Source of the DNA: Granulibacter bethesdensis CGDNIH1 | GTDB lineage: Bacteria > Pseudomonadota > Alphaproteobacteria > Acetobacterales > Acetobacteraceae | Reading direction: 5' to 3' | Length of the DNA stretch: 64,000 nucleotides | NCBI RefSeq assembly: GCF_000014285.2 | Contig: NC_008343.2 | Span: 1,018,501 to 1,082,500, forward strand | In this document: piece by piece, positions 8,887 through 16,397 of the stretch | Numbering within the stretch: position 1 is the stretch's first letter | Layout: the number at the start of each line of letters is the position of its first letter | Notes under the pieces: generated by a model | The model's input: the letters and a program-made list of their open reading frames with translations, nothing else | What the model was told of the DNA's origin: nothing | The model's database searches: none | Program-made: the position numbers and the translations under genes

Positions 8887-9132
8887 GTGGCCTTGAACAA
8901 CGACGTCAGCAACATTACACGCCGGTGTGAACGCGCGGTCATTACCGCCTATCGTGAACTGCGTGCATGCGGCAGTGCTGACATGGTGGCATTTCAGGCC
9001 TGCACAACGCTTTATCGCATTCATCATCCGGAGGCTCCGCTCAGTGAAGCGCGGCGTCTGGTGGCGGAGTGGATCGATCATCATATCGTGCGCAGCGCCA
9101 ATGGCCCGACGCCTGGTTGCGAGTGCGACTAA
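8887..9132 (+). CDS. Small hypothetical protein upstream of a lipoprotein gene
   Basis: An 81-residue acidic-to-neutral protein beginning at GTG 8887. It has no signal peptide or membrane segment and four cysteines, one at the penultimate position of the tail (PGCECD). A helical pattern (TAYRELRACGSADMVAFQAC) is visible, but I do not recognise a family. It overlaps the start region of the next gene, which suggests coupled translation. The opposite-strand frame across this region looks like a shadow. Confidence 0.6.
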   Translation: MALNNDVSNITRRCERAVITAYRELRACGSADMVAFQACTTLYRIHHPEAPLSEARRLVAEWIDHHIVRSANGPTPGCECD

Positions 9133-9869
9133 GGGATCGGTGGTATCGGCCTCTTTATACCGCTCTGTTCTGTGTTCCGCTGCTGGTCGCCTGTAGTTCC
9201 CGGCTGACTCCCGAGCGTGACCTGACATGTCATATGACGGTCGATACCGGCTTTCTCTATGTTATCGACAATGGCTGGCACACTGCGATCGGTTTCGATG
9301 CTGTTGACCTGACGGGTGGTCTTGCCACTTTCAAAACCATCTTCCCCCATGCAAGGGCAGTGGTGTTTGGATATGGCAAGCGAACCTTCATGACGGCCCG
9401 GCCGCAGACCATATCCGAATATATTATGGGACCAGTGCCGGGCCCGGCGGTGATCGAGGCGGTCGGGCTGACTGTCTCACCGGAGCTTGCTTACGGTCAG
9501 CAGCATGTCAGCCGGTTACGGCTGCCCCGTCAGGATATAGAAGCTGCGGTCTCATGGGTGGCGAACGATCTGGCTGACGATCCGCAAGGTCAGCCGAGGC
9601 TGGTCGGCTTCGAGGACGGGAAACGGGGTGCATTTTATGTGGCACGTGACCGGTATTCGATGCTCCATACATGCAATCGCTGGTCGGCGGACCTGCTGCG
9701 CAAGGCGGGAGTGCCGTTGGAACCGGCCGGTGTCGTATTGAGCGGGCAGCTGATCAGGCGCCTGAATCAGGCGGCGATCCAGTGCCCATCCGATCAGTCC
9801 CCGGCAGTGATCATCAGCAGGGCGGCAGACGACCATCAGAGCATACTGCACTCTGCCCCGCCGGAATAA
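9123..9869 (+). CDS. DUF2459 (TIGR02117-like) family lipoprotein
   Basis: The frame is open from GTG 9069, but GTG 9123 gives a clean lipoprotein signal: basic start, hydrophobic stretch TALFCVPLL and lipobox LVAC. The mature part contains the family's recognisable features: IDNGWHTAIGF near the N-terminus, VVFGYGKRTFM, and HTCNRWSADLLRKAGVP near the C-terminus. These fit the DUF2459 family, whose His and Cys/Asn residues suggest a papain-like or permuted NlpC/P60-like fold; the function is not established. The 3' end overlaps a convergent small lipoprotein gene by 56 bp. Confidence 0.78.
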   Translation: MRLRDRWYRPLYTALFCVPLLVACSSRLTPERDLTCHMTVDTGFLYVIDNGWHTAIGFDAVDLTGGLATFKTIFPHARAVVFGYGKRTFMTARPQTISEYIMGPVPGPAVIEAVGLTVSPELAYGQQHVSRLRLPRQDIEAAVSWVANDLADDPQGQPRLVGFEDGKRGAFYVARDRYSMLHTCNRWSADLLRKAGVPLEPAGVVLSGQLIRRLNQAAIQCPSDQSPAVIISRAADDHQSILHSAPPE

Positions 9870-9975
9870 TGATGATGCGTTCATTACGGGGTGGGGATCC
9901 TCCGCCACTGCTGGAACTGCAAGCGGCCAGCGTGGTCACGATCAGAAAAGCACCGGCTGTCCAGACAACGCGCAT
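9814..9975 (-). CDS. Very small predicted lipoprotein (53 residues)
   Basis: Starts at ATG 9975, with an aagga ribosome binding site 7-8 bp upstream. The N-terminal signal RVVWTAGAFLIVTTLAAC ends in a lipobox LAAC, followed by a Ser/Gly linker typical of lipoproteins. The mature part has two further cysteines (AVCSDG and the final Cys), which could form a disulfide. No family recognised. It overlaps the convergent DUF2459 lipoprotein gene by 56 bp at the 3' end; the clear start and signal support a real gene. Confidence 0.65.
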   Translation of the reverse strand: MRVVWTAGAFLIVTTLAACSSSSGGGSPPRNERIIIIPAGQSAVCSDGRLPPC

Positions 9976-10122
9976 AGTGAATTCCTTACGGTCAAAAAAC
10001 TGAAGTGCCAATACAGCCCTGTCCCCTCCTGACATACTTTGTCGGGCGGTTCAGGTCAGCATAGGGACATGGTTTTTGGACAAAATAATTCACTTTGTCA
10101 CAAAGGCGGCAGCAGAAAGACG

Positions 10123-10148
10123 AAAAGCGCCGGTTGCCCGGCGCTTTT
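10123..10148 (-). terminator. Rho-independent terminator of gltA
   Basis: A perfect 11-bp stem (AAAAGCGCCGG / CCGGCGCTTTT) with a 4-base loop. It reads on the minus strand into a T-run and lies about 50 bp after the gltA stop. A second GC-rich hairpin (GGCGGCC / GGCCGCC, 10172-10191) sits between it and gltA. Confidence 0.85.
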
Positions 10149-10198
10149 GCTTGCATCCTCATGAAAAGACCGGCGGCCATTCAAGGCCGCCACCCTGA

Positions 10199-11503
10199 TC
10201 AGCGGTGATCGGCCGACACGTAATCGCGCGGCCCATAGCCGGTGTAGATCTGCCGGGGACGCCCGATACGCTGGGCCGGATCCTCAATCAGTTCCTGCCA
10301 CTGGCTGATCCAGCCGACGGTGCGAGCCACAGCGAACAGCACGGTGAACATGCTGGTTGGGAAGCCCATCGCCTTCAGGATGATCCCTGAATAGAAGTCG
10401 ACATTCGGATACAGCTTCTTACTGATGAAATATTCATCGCTCAACGCGATCCGCTCCAGCTCGACCGCCATATCCAGCATCGGATCGTCCTTGATGCCGA
10501 GTTCAGTCAACACCTCGTGACAGGTCTGTTGCATGATCTTCGCGCGAGGATCGTAGTTCTTGTAGACGCGATGGCCGAAGCCCATCAGGCGGACATTGCT
10601 GTTCTTGTCCTTCACCTTTTCGATGAAGGCAGGAATGTTGGAGACATGACCGATTTCGGCCAGCATCTTCAGCACCGCTTCGTTGGCGCCGCCATGGGCC
10701 GGACCCCACAGGCTGGCAATACCGGCGGCGATACAGGCAAACGGGTTGGCGCCAGTAGAGCCAGCCAGACGCACTGTGGAAGTCGAGGCGTTCTGCTCAT
10801 GATCGGCATGCAGGATCAGGATGCGGTCCATGGCCCGTTCCAGAACCTTGTTTCCCTTATAATCCTCCGACGGGCGCCCGTTGATCATGTAGAGGAAGTT
10901 TTCCGCATAGCCCATATCGTAACGCGGATACACGAAAGGATGGCCGATCGAGTATTTATACGCCCATGCCGCAATGGTCGGCACTTTGGCGATCAGGCGC
11001 AGGGCGCAGATATTCCGATGTTCGGGATTCGTGATGTCCAGGCTGTCGTGATAAAACGCGCTGAGAGCACCGACGACGCCACAGAGCATGGCCATCGGAT
11101 GGGCATCGCGGCGGAAGCCCTGGAACACGCTGCGCAGTTGTTCATGCAGCATGGTGCGACGCATGACTTCGGTGCTGAATTCCGTCAGTTCATCCGGCTT
11201 CGGCAGTTCACCGTTCAGCAGCAGATAGGCCACTTCAAGAAAGCTCGACTTCTCGGCCAGCTGATCAATCGGGTAGCCTCGGTGCAGAAGAACGCCTTCA
11301 TCACCATCGATGAATGTGATCTTGCTTTCGCAGGCGGCAGTTCCGCCATAGCCTGGATCATAGGTGAAGACACCCAGATCGCCCTGCATCTTCCTGATAT
11401 CGAAGACAGAAGGGCCAAGCGTGCCGTCGAGCAACGGGTAGGTTGCCGACTTATCCGTGCCGTTCAGCTGGACGGTGACGCTGCGCGTAGGGGAGCCGCT
11501 CAT
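10199..11503 (-). CDS. gltA: Citrate synthase (type II)
   Basis: Condenses acetyl-CoA and oxaloacetate to citrate at the entry of the TCA cycle. The 434-residue length and the motifs [28 protein letters not shown] and [15 protein letters not shown] contain the catalytic histidines and the substrate-binding residues of the family. The N-terminal region (about 50-60 residues before the core) is like that of the E. coli hexameric enzyme regulated by NADH. It is a single-gene unit with its own terminator. A 2-methylcitrate synthase is less likely given the long N-terminal domain and the lack of prp neighbours. Confidence 0.95.
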   Translation of the reverse strand: MSGSPTRSVTVQLNGTDKSATYPLLDGTLGPSVFDIRKMQGDLGVFTYDPGYGGTAACESKITFIDGDEGVLLHRGYPIDQLAEKSSFLEVAYLLLNGELPKPDELTEFSTEVMRRTMLHEQLRSVFQGFRRDAHPMAMLCGVVGALSAFYHDSLDITNPEHRNICALRLIAKVPTIAAWAYKYSIGHPFVYPRYDMGYAENFLYMINGRPSEDYKGNKVLERAMDRILILHADHEQNASTSTVRLAGSTGANPFACIAAGIASLWGPAHGGANEAVLKMLAEIGHVSNIPAFIEKVKDKNSNVRLMGFGHRVYKNYDPRAKIMQQTCHEVLTELGIKDDPMLDMAVELERIALSDEYFISKKLYPNVDFYSGIILKAMGFPTSMFTVLFAVARTVGWISQWQELIEDPAQRIGRPRQIYTGYGPRDYVSADHR

Positions 11504-11676
11504 TCAAACACCTCATGGCAGAAGCGGCTGGAAACCGCCTGACTCAGATTCTGTGTAACGAATGGGATGAATGATGCCATTAGAAGCAAGATCATTCCAT
11601 AGGAGACGTTATTGGAGCAATCTTCGCACTTGCGAAAAAAAACGGCAAGCCCTGCCGCGCCATCTTCAGCGAAAGT

Positions 11677-12354
11677 TTAAAACTGCGGCCTATACGTGCG
11701 CCACAATCCGCGATGGGCTGCCCGTGCCTGTTCCTCATCAGAGGTCAGGCCCAATGTTTTGAGGGGGGCAGAGCGCGTTTCTGCACGTGCTTCCGCATAC
11801 GTTTCTGCTCTGGCCCATCCGGCCTGAACCACTGCACGATTGATGACGGTCCCCTGATTTGCTCCCTGGCCTTCTGTCTGGGTTTCACAGATGGCCAGAG
11901 AATGGTGGTTGGTATCGTGCCCTAATATTTCACATTCGACGGGACGATTCTTGATGATTTCCGCCAGAGCTTCGGCAGAGGCTGCACCGCAGTCGAAACG
12001 GCTTCCATCAGGCGTTCTGCATTGCTGCCCGCGATTGGGGGCGGAAACCCCTGCCAGCCGTATAACCGTATCGGCAACCCGCAATGTCTCTCCATCGACG
12101 ACGGCTACCTGTGCGGGTGAAGCAGTCAAAGATATATCACGCTGGGTTTCTGTCCCCGTTCTGCTGCCTCTGATTTGGTCGAGCACATTCTGAAGCGAGA
12201 TAAGGGAAACCGACGGGAGGGACGGCGTAAATACCGCAATACCCCCGATCCCGCCCAGTGACAGCACGCTGCCGAGCATAACCCATCGCCGCCACGGTCT
12301 GCGTTTATGGGCGGTTGAGGAGGTGAAAATGCGTCGTTTGTGTTTCAGGTACAT
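11677..12354 (-). CDS. Membrane-anchored thermonuclease-like (SNase fold) protein, active site altered
   Basis: A 225-residue protein with a very basic N-terminus (KHKRR, HKRRPWRRW), a single transmembrane helix (about residues 27-43) and an OB-fold nuclease-like domain starting at VVDGETLRV. In staphylococcal-type nucleases this is followed by RLxGIDAPE, supplying acidic calcium ligands and the catalytic glutamate. Here it reads RLAGVSAPNRGQQC, so Asp and Glu are replaced. A paired cysteine set (QQCRTPDG, FDCGAAS) remains as in many bacterial homologues. It may be a non-catalytic binding protein; activity is doubtful from sequence. Placed between gltA and the CHAD gene, all on the minus strand. 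Confidence 0.72.
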   Translation of the reverse strand: MYLKHKRRIFTSSTAHKRRPWRRWVMLGSVLSLGGIGGIAVFTPSLPSVSLISLQNVLDQIRGSRTGTETQRDISLTASPAQVAVVDGETLRVADTVIRLAGVSAPNRGQQCRTPDGSRFDCGAASAEALAEIIKNRPVECEILGHDTNHHSLAICETQTEGQGANQGTVINRAVVQAGWARAETYAEARAETRSAPLKTLGLTSDEEQARAAHRGLWRTYRPQF

Positions 12355-12492
12355 CGGTCGGACCTACGATATCCGAATGCGCAGAGAGGTGCTGCATGAC
12401 AGGGAATGGCCATTCTCCCGAAAGGGCGACGTATTAATGCCTATCCTGGTGCCGTTGCCAAGTTAAGGTCGTGTGGACCGGGATAAAGTCGA

Positions 12493-14124
12493 TCAGTTCC
12501 AGAACGGCTTTGCCGCATGGAAATGTTTCCAGGCGGCGATAATCTTCTGTCTGGCGCTGGCCCCATGGGCGGCGGAGAAGCCCAGCACGATGCCGCGGGC
12601 CTGTGCGCCCTGCACGCCGTCTTTCCCCTCAATTTCCTGCATCAGCCCGGCCGCCACGGCTCCGTCATTGAGAATGCCGAGTTCTTCCTGAAGTTCTGAC
12701 AGCCGGCGGATCATCCGGCGTCCCTGTTTATGGGGGAAGCAGGCGGCAAAGAATTCACAAGCATAGCGCAAACGTTTTGCATGCAGGCGTAATTCATGCA
12801 GGGCGGCGGTGGGCAGATCAGAGATCGGGGCGCTGGCGGGCAGTTTTTTCAGGCGTTTTTTCAGTACCCCGGCGGCGAAGATTTCGATTGGCTGGTTCAG
12901 GTATTCTTCACGATGATGCCGCACTTCATCATGGAGCGTATGGATCGCCTGTCGCCATGGCCGCACCTGGCACAGCAGGGCGAGGGATAGCCCCAGCCTG
13001 TCGAAACCGGGGGTTTCCAGACTGGCCAGCAAGGTGTGGTAATGCTGTTCTCTCTGTTTTGCAGCCCGCTCCATCAGACGTTTCAGTGCGGCATGGTCAG
13101 GGAAGGTGTCCAGCAGGGTTTGGCCAGTCTGGCTGATAAATACATCCCAATCGCGTGCTGGCCCCAGCAGAGTACCGATTGTTTTCAGATGCGCCTTGAC
13201 GTTATCCAGCTCTGGACAGGCCAGTACGGCGGAGAAAATCGATAGGGCTGAACGCAGGCGGCGCAGCGTCACCCGGATCTGGTGCACAGGCTCCAGCGCG
13301 GCTTTGTCGATTTCGCCTGGTTTTAGCAGGCGGATACGTGGCGCCCAGTAAAGCAATGCCAACGTCAGATGACCGATGATATGCCGTGCGGCATCTTCGG
13401 TGCTGATGCCGGGATCAATCTCCGGCGCAGCCAGGCCGGCGGCGGGGCGGGCTGCCAGTCCGCGTCCGTGGGAAACGGCTAGCATGGAAAGCGGCGTTTC
13501 CGGAATCCGAAGCCGGGCTTCCTCATTCTCCTGAAGCTCGGATGCCAATGCAGCGATGGCCCTTGCATCGCCCTGGATATGGATGCGGCCAAAGGGAAGC
13601 ACGTCGGTCAGATTACGGATCGTGCCGTCTTCAATGAAGACGGTCAGTTCTTCACTGTCCATCCGTGTCTGATCGCTCAGGACGAGACTGCGCTGGCGTC
13701 CTTCCACGGATGCGATCGGCATGACTCCGCCCTCGATACCGTACGACGCAAGCAAGGTTTCGATCGGCGCAATCAGAGTCTGTTCATCCAGTTGCGAACC
13801 GGGCAGCGAAGGGGGGGTGGCAAGACTTTCCACGCGCCACATTCCCCCATCGACAACCAGAGCCCGATGATCGGCAAAAAAGGCCGCCTCCGGTGTGTCG
13901 TGATAAATCCGCCGGAACGAACGCGTTTTCATCCGGCCTTTGCGCTGGCGTGACAGCGGTGCAAGGCGTGGCAGTCGTTCTGCCAGGGCCGGATCAAAAG
14001 CCATTGTTATCGTCACCGGGGCATGGCCTGGTTCTGTTTCCGGCACAAGGTCCAGCATTTCAGCAGCAGGTGTCTCAGCCACGGTATCGATCACGACTGG
14101 AGGCAATGCAGATGTATCAATCAT
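12493..14124 (-). CDS. CHAD domain protein with degenerate CYTH-like N-terminus
   Basis: A 543-residue protein. The C-terminal half (about 240-543) is a CHAD domain: repeated helices with conserved His/Arg/Lys, for example VHQIRVTLRRLRSALSIF and ELRLHAKRLRYACEFF. CHAD domains bind polyphosphate. The N-terminal half resembles a CYTH (triphosphate tunnel) domain, but the signature ExExK is replaced by TITMAF, so triphosphatase activity is unlikely. It overlaps the upstream sixA gene by 8 bp on the same strand, so the two are translationally coupled; phosphohistidine phosphatase plus polyphosphate binding suggests a phosphate-related signalling or storage role. Confidence 0.8.
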   Translation of the reverse strand: MIDTSALPPVVIDTVAETPAAEMLDLVPETEPGHAPVTITMAFDPALAERLPRLAPLSRQRKGRMKTRSFRRIYHDTPEAAFFADHRALVVDGGMWRVESLATPPSLPGSQLDEQTLIAPIETLLASYGIEGGVMPIASVEGRQRSLVLSDQTRMDSEELTVFIEDGTIRNLTDVLPFGRIHIQGDARAIAALASELQENEEARLRIPETPLSMLAVSHGRGLAARPAAGLAAPEIDPGISTEDAARHIIGHLTLALLYWAPRIRLLKPGEIDKAALEPVHQIRVTLRRLRSALSIFSAVLACPELDNVKAHLKTIGTLLGPARDWDVFISQTGQTLLDTFPDHAALKRLMERAAKQREQHYHTLLASLETPGFDRLGLSLALLCQVRPWRQAIHTLHDEVRHHREEYLNQPIEIFAAGVLKKRLKKLPASAPISDLPTAALHELRLHAKRLRYACEFFAACFPHKQGRRMIRRLSELQEELGILNDGAVAAGLMQEIEGKDGVQGAQARGIVLGFSAAHGASARQKIIAAWKHFHAAKPFWN

Positions 14125-14650
14125 GTTGGCCCATATCAGGCAGTTCAGAGGGGGTAAGGAAGCGTGTCAGCCGCGCCGCGCCGGGTAACAGTCCCCACCA
14201 GGGCTGGTCCAGTTCGAATTGTGCCAGCCCGCATGTCGGATAGCCCTCGTTCAGACGCGCGCGTGCAGTGCGCTCGTCCCTTGCCGGATTTCCAAGCGTC
14301 AGGGCCAGATCATGCATGCCGGGATTATGGCCGATCAACATGACACAGCCGACCGTTTCCGGCACGCTGTTCAGAACCTGGATCATCTGCTCGGATGAGG
14401 CGAGATAGAGCGCATCCATCCGTTCTATACGGGGAGTATGCGGCCATGGCTCCAGCGCCTCCAGAGTCTGGATGGTGCGACGGGCGGAGGAAACCAGAAT
14501 GAGATCCGGCCGCAGATCAAGCGCGTTGATAGCTTTATGCATGGCTGCGGCTGCACGCCGGCCGCGATCATTCAGGGGGCGGGCATGGTCCGGAAGTTTG
14601 GGGTCGTCCCATGCTGATTTGGCGTGACGGAGGAGGAGGAGCTGGCGCAT
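14117..14650 (-). CDS. sixA: SixA-type phosphohistidine phosphatase (histidine phosphatase superfamily)
   Basis: A 177-residue branch-2-like histidine phosphatase. The catalytic RHAKSAW lies at residues 8-14 and a second active-site histidine in MLIGHNPGMHDLA. SixA dephosphorylates phosphohistidine on phosphotransfer proteins such as PTS NPr. The gene overlaps the CHAD gene by 8 bp. The C-terminal FELDQPWWGL resembles known SixA ends. Targets cannot be inferred here; no PTS gene is in the window. Confidence 0.85.
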   Translation of the reverse strand: MRQLLLLRHAKSAWDDPKLPDHARPLNDRGRRAAAAMHKAINALDLRPDLILVSSARRTIQTLEALEPWPHTPRIERMDALYLASSEQMIQVLNSVPETVGCVMLIGHNPGMHDLALTLGNPARDERTARARLNEGYPTCGLAQFELDQPWWGLLPGAARLTRFLTPSELPDMGQHD

Positions 14651-14778
14651 CGGCTTGCGGATTGATCCCGTTTCGTCGCAGCGCCATCTGGCGCAGGTTG
14701 GATATGGCCTTCATGACGGAGCATGGCCTGTTCCGCCGTATGGTAAAAAGGAATTTTTGCCCTTTTGACCATAAAATA

Positions 14779-14813
14779 GACTCCTGGAAACGACCGGAGG
14801 ACAATCAGGAGTC
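14779..14813 (-). terminator. Candidate terminator hairpin between the phosphoesterase gene and sixA
   Basis: A perfect 8-bp inverted repeat, GACTCCTG / CAGGAGTC, with a 19-base loop. Its right arm overlaps the stop codon of the phosphoesterase gene, and in the minus direction it is followed by a TATTTTAT tract. The long loop makes it a weak candidate. If active, sixA-CHAD would need its own promoter in 14651-14778. Confidence 0.4.
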
Positions 14814-15551
14814 GATGTCTATCCAGGACAGATGGCCGCCTTTCCCGGCCCCCGTATCCAGAAAAATCGCTGTTCCGCCACGTTGCCCATACATCGTCAG
14901 AGGACGGCCGTCCGGGCTGCGATTGTCATGGCCGCAGTAAACGATGAGATTTTTCGGAATACGGTCAACCCAGCGCAGACTGCGCTCCGGATAACCATCA
15001 GGCTGAAGCTGACCGGTGGGTTCGCCATATAGCGCACGGGCCAGCACGCCATGGACGCGTCCATCCTGAATGGGAACCGGGAAAGGGGGGGCGGTATGCA
15101 GCATGTCGGTATGAAAACCGCCATGAAGAAAGATGCGGTTCCCGCTGACAATCCAGGCTGGCGCATGGGCAATCGCATGAATGATCTGCGGGATATGGAG
15201 GGTATCGATCTGCGCACAGGTTTCTTCAAGCGTCGGATCAGGCCGGACGGATCGTCCGGCCAGCCGCCTGGCCAGTCTCAGATCGTGGTTACCGAGCAGG
15301 AACAGCCCGCGCCCCCGATGAAGCAGGTCGAGCATGATCCGCAGAACTTCGCCGTTTTCAGGTCCGCCATCCGTCAGGTCACCCAACTGGATAATGAAAC
15401 GGTCTGTGGTGACGGCATGGGTAAACGCGCGTGCATCGCCATGCACATCGCCGATGACGCGGATTGGAACATCGGCGGGGGGATGCCGCGGAAAAGTACT
15501 GACGGAGTCCAGGGCTGGTGTGTCCGTCACGGTAATAAATTTCTCTCCCAT
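14805..15551 (-). CDS. PP2A-like metallophosphoesterase
   Basis: Calcineurin-type phosphoesterase of the bacterial Ser/Thr phosphatase/ApaH group. The metal-binding signatures appear in order: IGDVHGD, GDLTDGG and GNHD, then a late FLHGG histidine. Start ATG 15551 is favoured over 15557 because an agga site lies 5 bp upstream. About 248 residues. Substrate unknown: it could be a protein phosphatase or a nucleotide phosphatase. It is on the same strand as, and 109 bp downstream of, pdeM, and upstream of sixA. Confidence 0.8.
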   Translation of the reverse strand: MGEKFITVTDTPALDSVSTFPRHPPADVPIRVIGDVHGDARAFTHAVTTDRFIIQLGDLTDGGPENGEVLRIMLDLLHRGRGLFLLGNHDLRLARRLAGRSVRPDPTLEETCAQIDTLHIPQIIHAIAHAPAWIVSGNRIFLHGGFHTDMLHTAPPFPVPIQDGRVHGVLARALYGEPTGQLQPDGYPERSLRWVDRIPKNLIVYCGHDNRSPDGRPLTMYGQRGGTAIFLDTGAGKGGHLSWIDIDS

Positions 15552-15660
15552 ACCCATCCTGCATCGTCGCCAGCGATCTGACAGTATGGCGATCCATGAA
15601 CAGAAACACCATCCCGGCCAGCGGTTGTGCGAGCCATTTCGTATCGATCACGAGTTGGTC

Positions 15661-16395
15661 TCAGCTGTTTCGCATGGCGCGGCTGTTTGCAGACTGCATG
15701 GGGGCAGGGGGCATTGAAAAACTGAACAACCGCCCATGTCCGCGCAGAAAAATCCGTCCCCCTTGTGGAAACAGCTTTGCGATCACCGGGGAGGATATGT
15801 CCAGCCCGCCAGTATAGGTGCCGAAGGCGGGCAACATCAGTCTCTCTGCCGAAAACACGAAACAGGGACGGGTCAGCCATGTACCCCTTACCGGCACGCT
15901 CGCTTTCGGGTGGTGATGGCCGCAGAATTCCAGGGTTCCGTCCGGCACTGGTGCGGCTTCGTGCCTGAAAATGAACCGTCTCAGGCCATGCTCGGTATGA
16001 AAGGTACCACTTAGTCCCTTGCTGGCCACCGGATCATGATTACCCAGCACCCAACGGAAGGTCGTGGATTGGCTGATCAGATGCAGGCGCGCTGCATCCT
16101 GCGGCTGCATGCGTTCCAGACCGTAGCGGTCGTGAAAACTGTCCCCCAGCGCAATGACCTGCGCCGGTTGGTAATGCAGGATCAGGTTTTCGAGCGCATC
16201 CAGTGTGGCAGCACTGTCCCATGGCGGCAGCAGGGAGCCACGGATGGCGGCAGCAGAGCCTTTTTCAAGATGCAGATCGGCCACCATCAGGATCCGCTCG
16301 GCCGGCCACCATACCGCGCCTGACGGATCCAGCAGCAATGTTTCCCCACCGGCGGAGATGGAAGCGGGGATGGAGCGGACTGGACGAGACTGCAT
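15661..16395 (-). CDS. pdeM: Ligase-associated metallophosphoesterase PdeM
   Basis: Calcineurin-type phosphoesterase that belongs to the four-gene ligase-associated repair cluster (helicase, exonuclease, phosphoesterase, ligase) known in many Gram-negatives. Motifs ADLHLEKG, LGDSFHD, LGNHDP and CGHHHPKA supply the dinuclear metal ligands. The 244-residue length is normal, with a Ser/Met-rich C-terminal tail. It begins 2 bp after the stop of the helicase gene on the same strand, so the two form an operon; exonuclease and ligase lie divergently. Homologues have endonuclease/phosphodiesterase activity. Confidence 0.9.
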   Translation of the reverse strand: MQSRPVRSIPASISAGGETLLLDPSGAVWWPAERILMVADLHLEKGSAAAIRGSLLPPWDSAATLDALENLILHYQPAQVIALGDSFHDRYGLERMQPQDAARLHLISQSTTFRWVLGNHDPVASKGLSGTFHTEHGLRRFIFRHEAAPVPDGTLEFCGHHHPKASVPVRGTWLTRPCFVFSAERLMLPAFGTYTGGLDISSPVIAKLFPQGGRIFLRGHGRLFSFSMPPAPMQSANSRAMRNS

Positions 16396-16397
16396 GG

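Noticed and set aside
8719-9228. 169-codon minus-strand open frame upstream of pyrE
   Set aside because: Overlaps two better supported plus-strand genes; no signal, domain or ribosome binding site.
10517-11542. 341-codon open frame on the plus strand opposite gltA
   Set aside because: Mirror of a certain gene; composition is His/Arg/Gln-rich and shows no domain, signal peptide or ribosome binding site.
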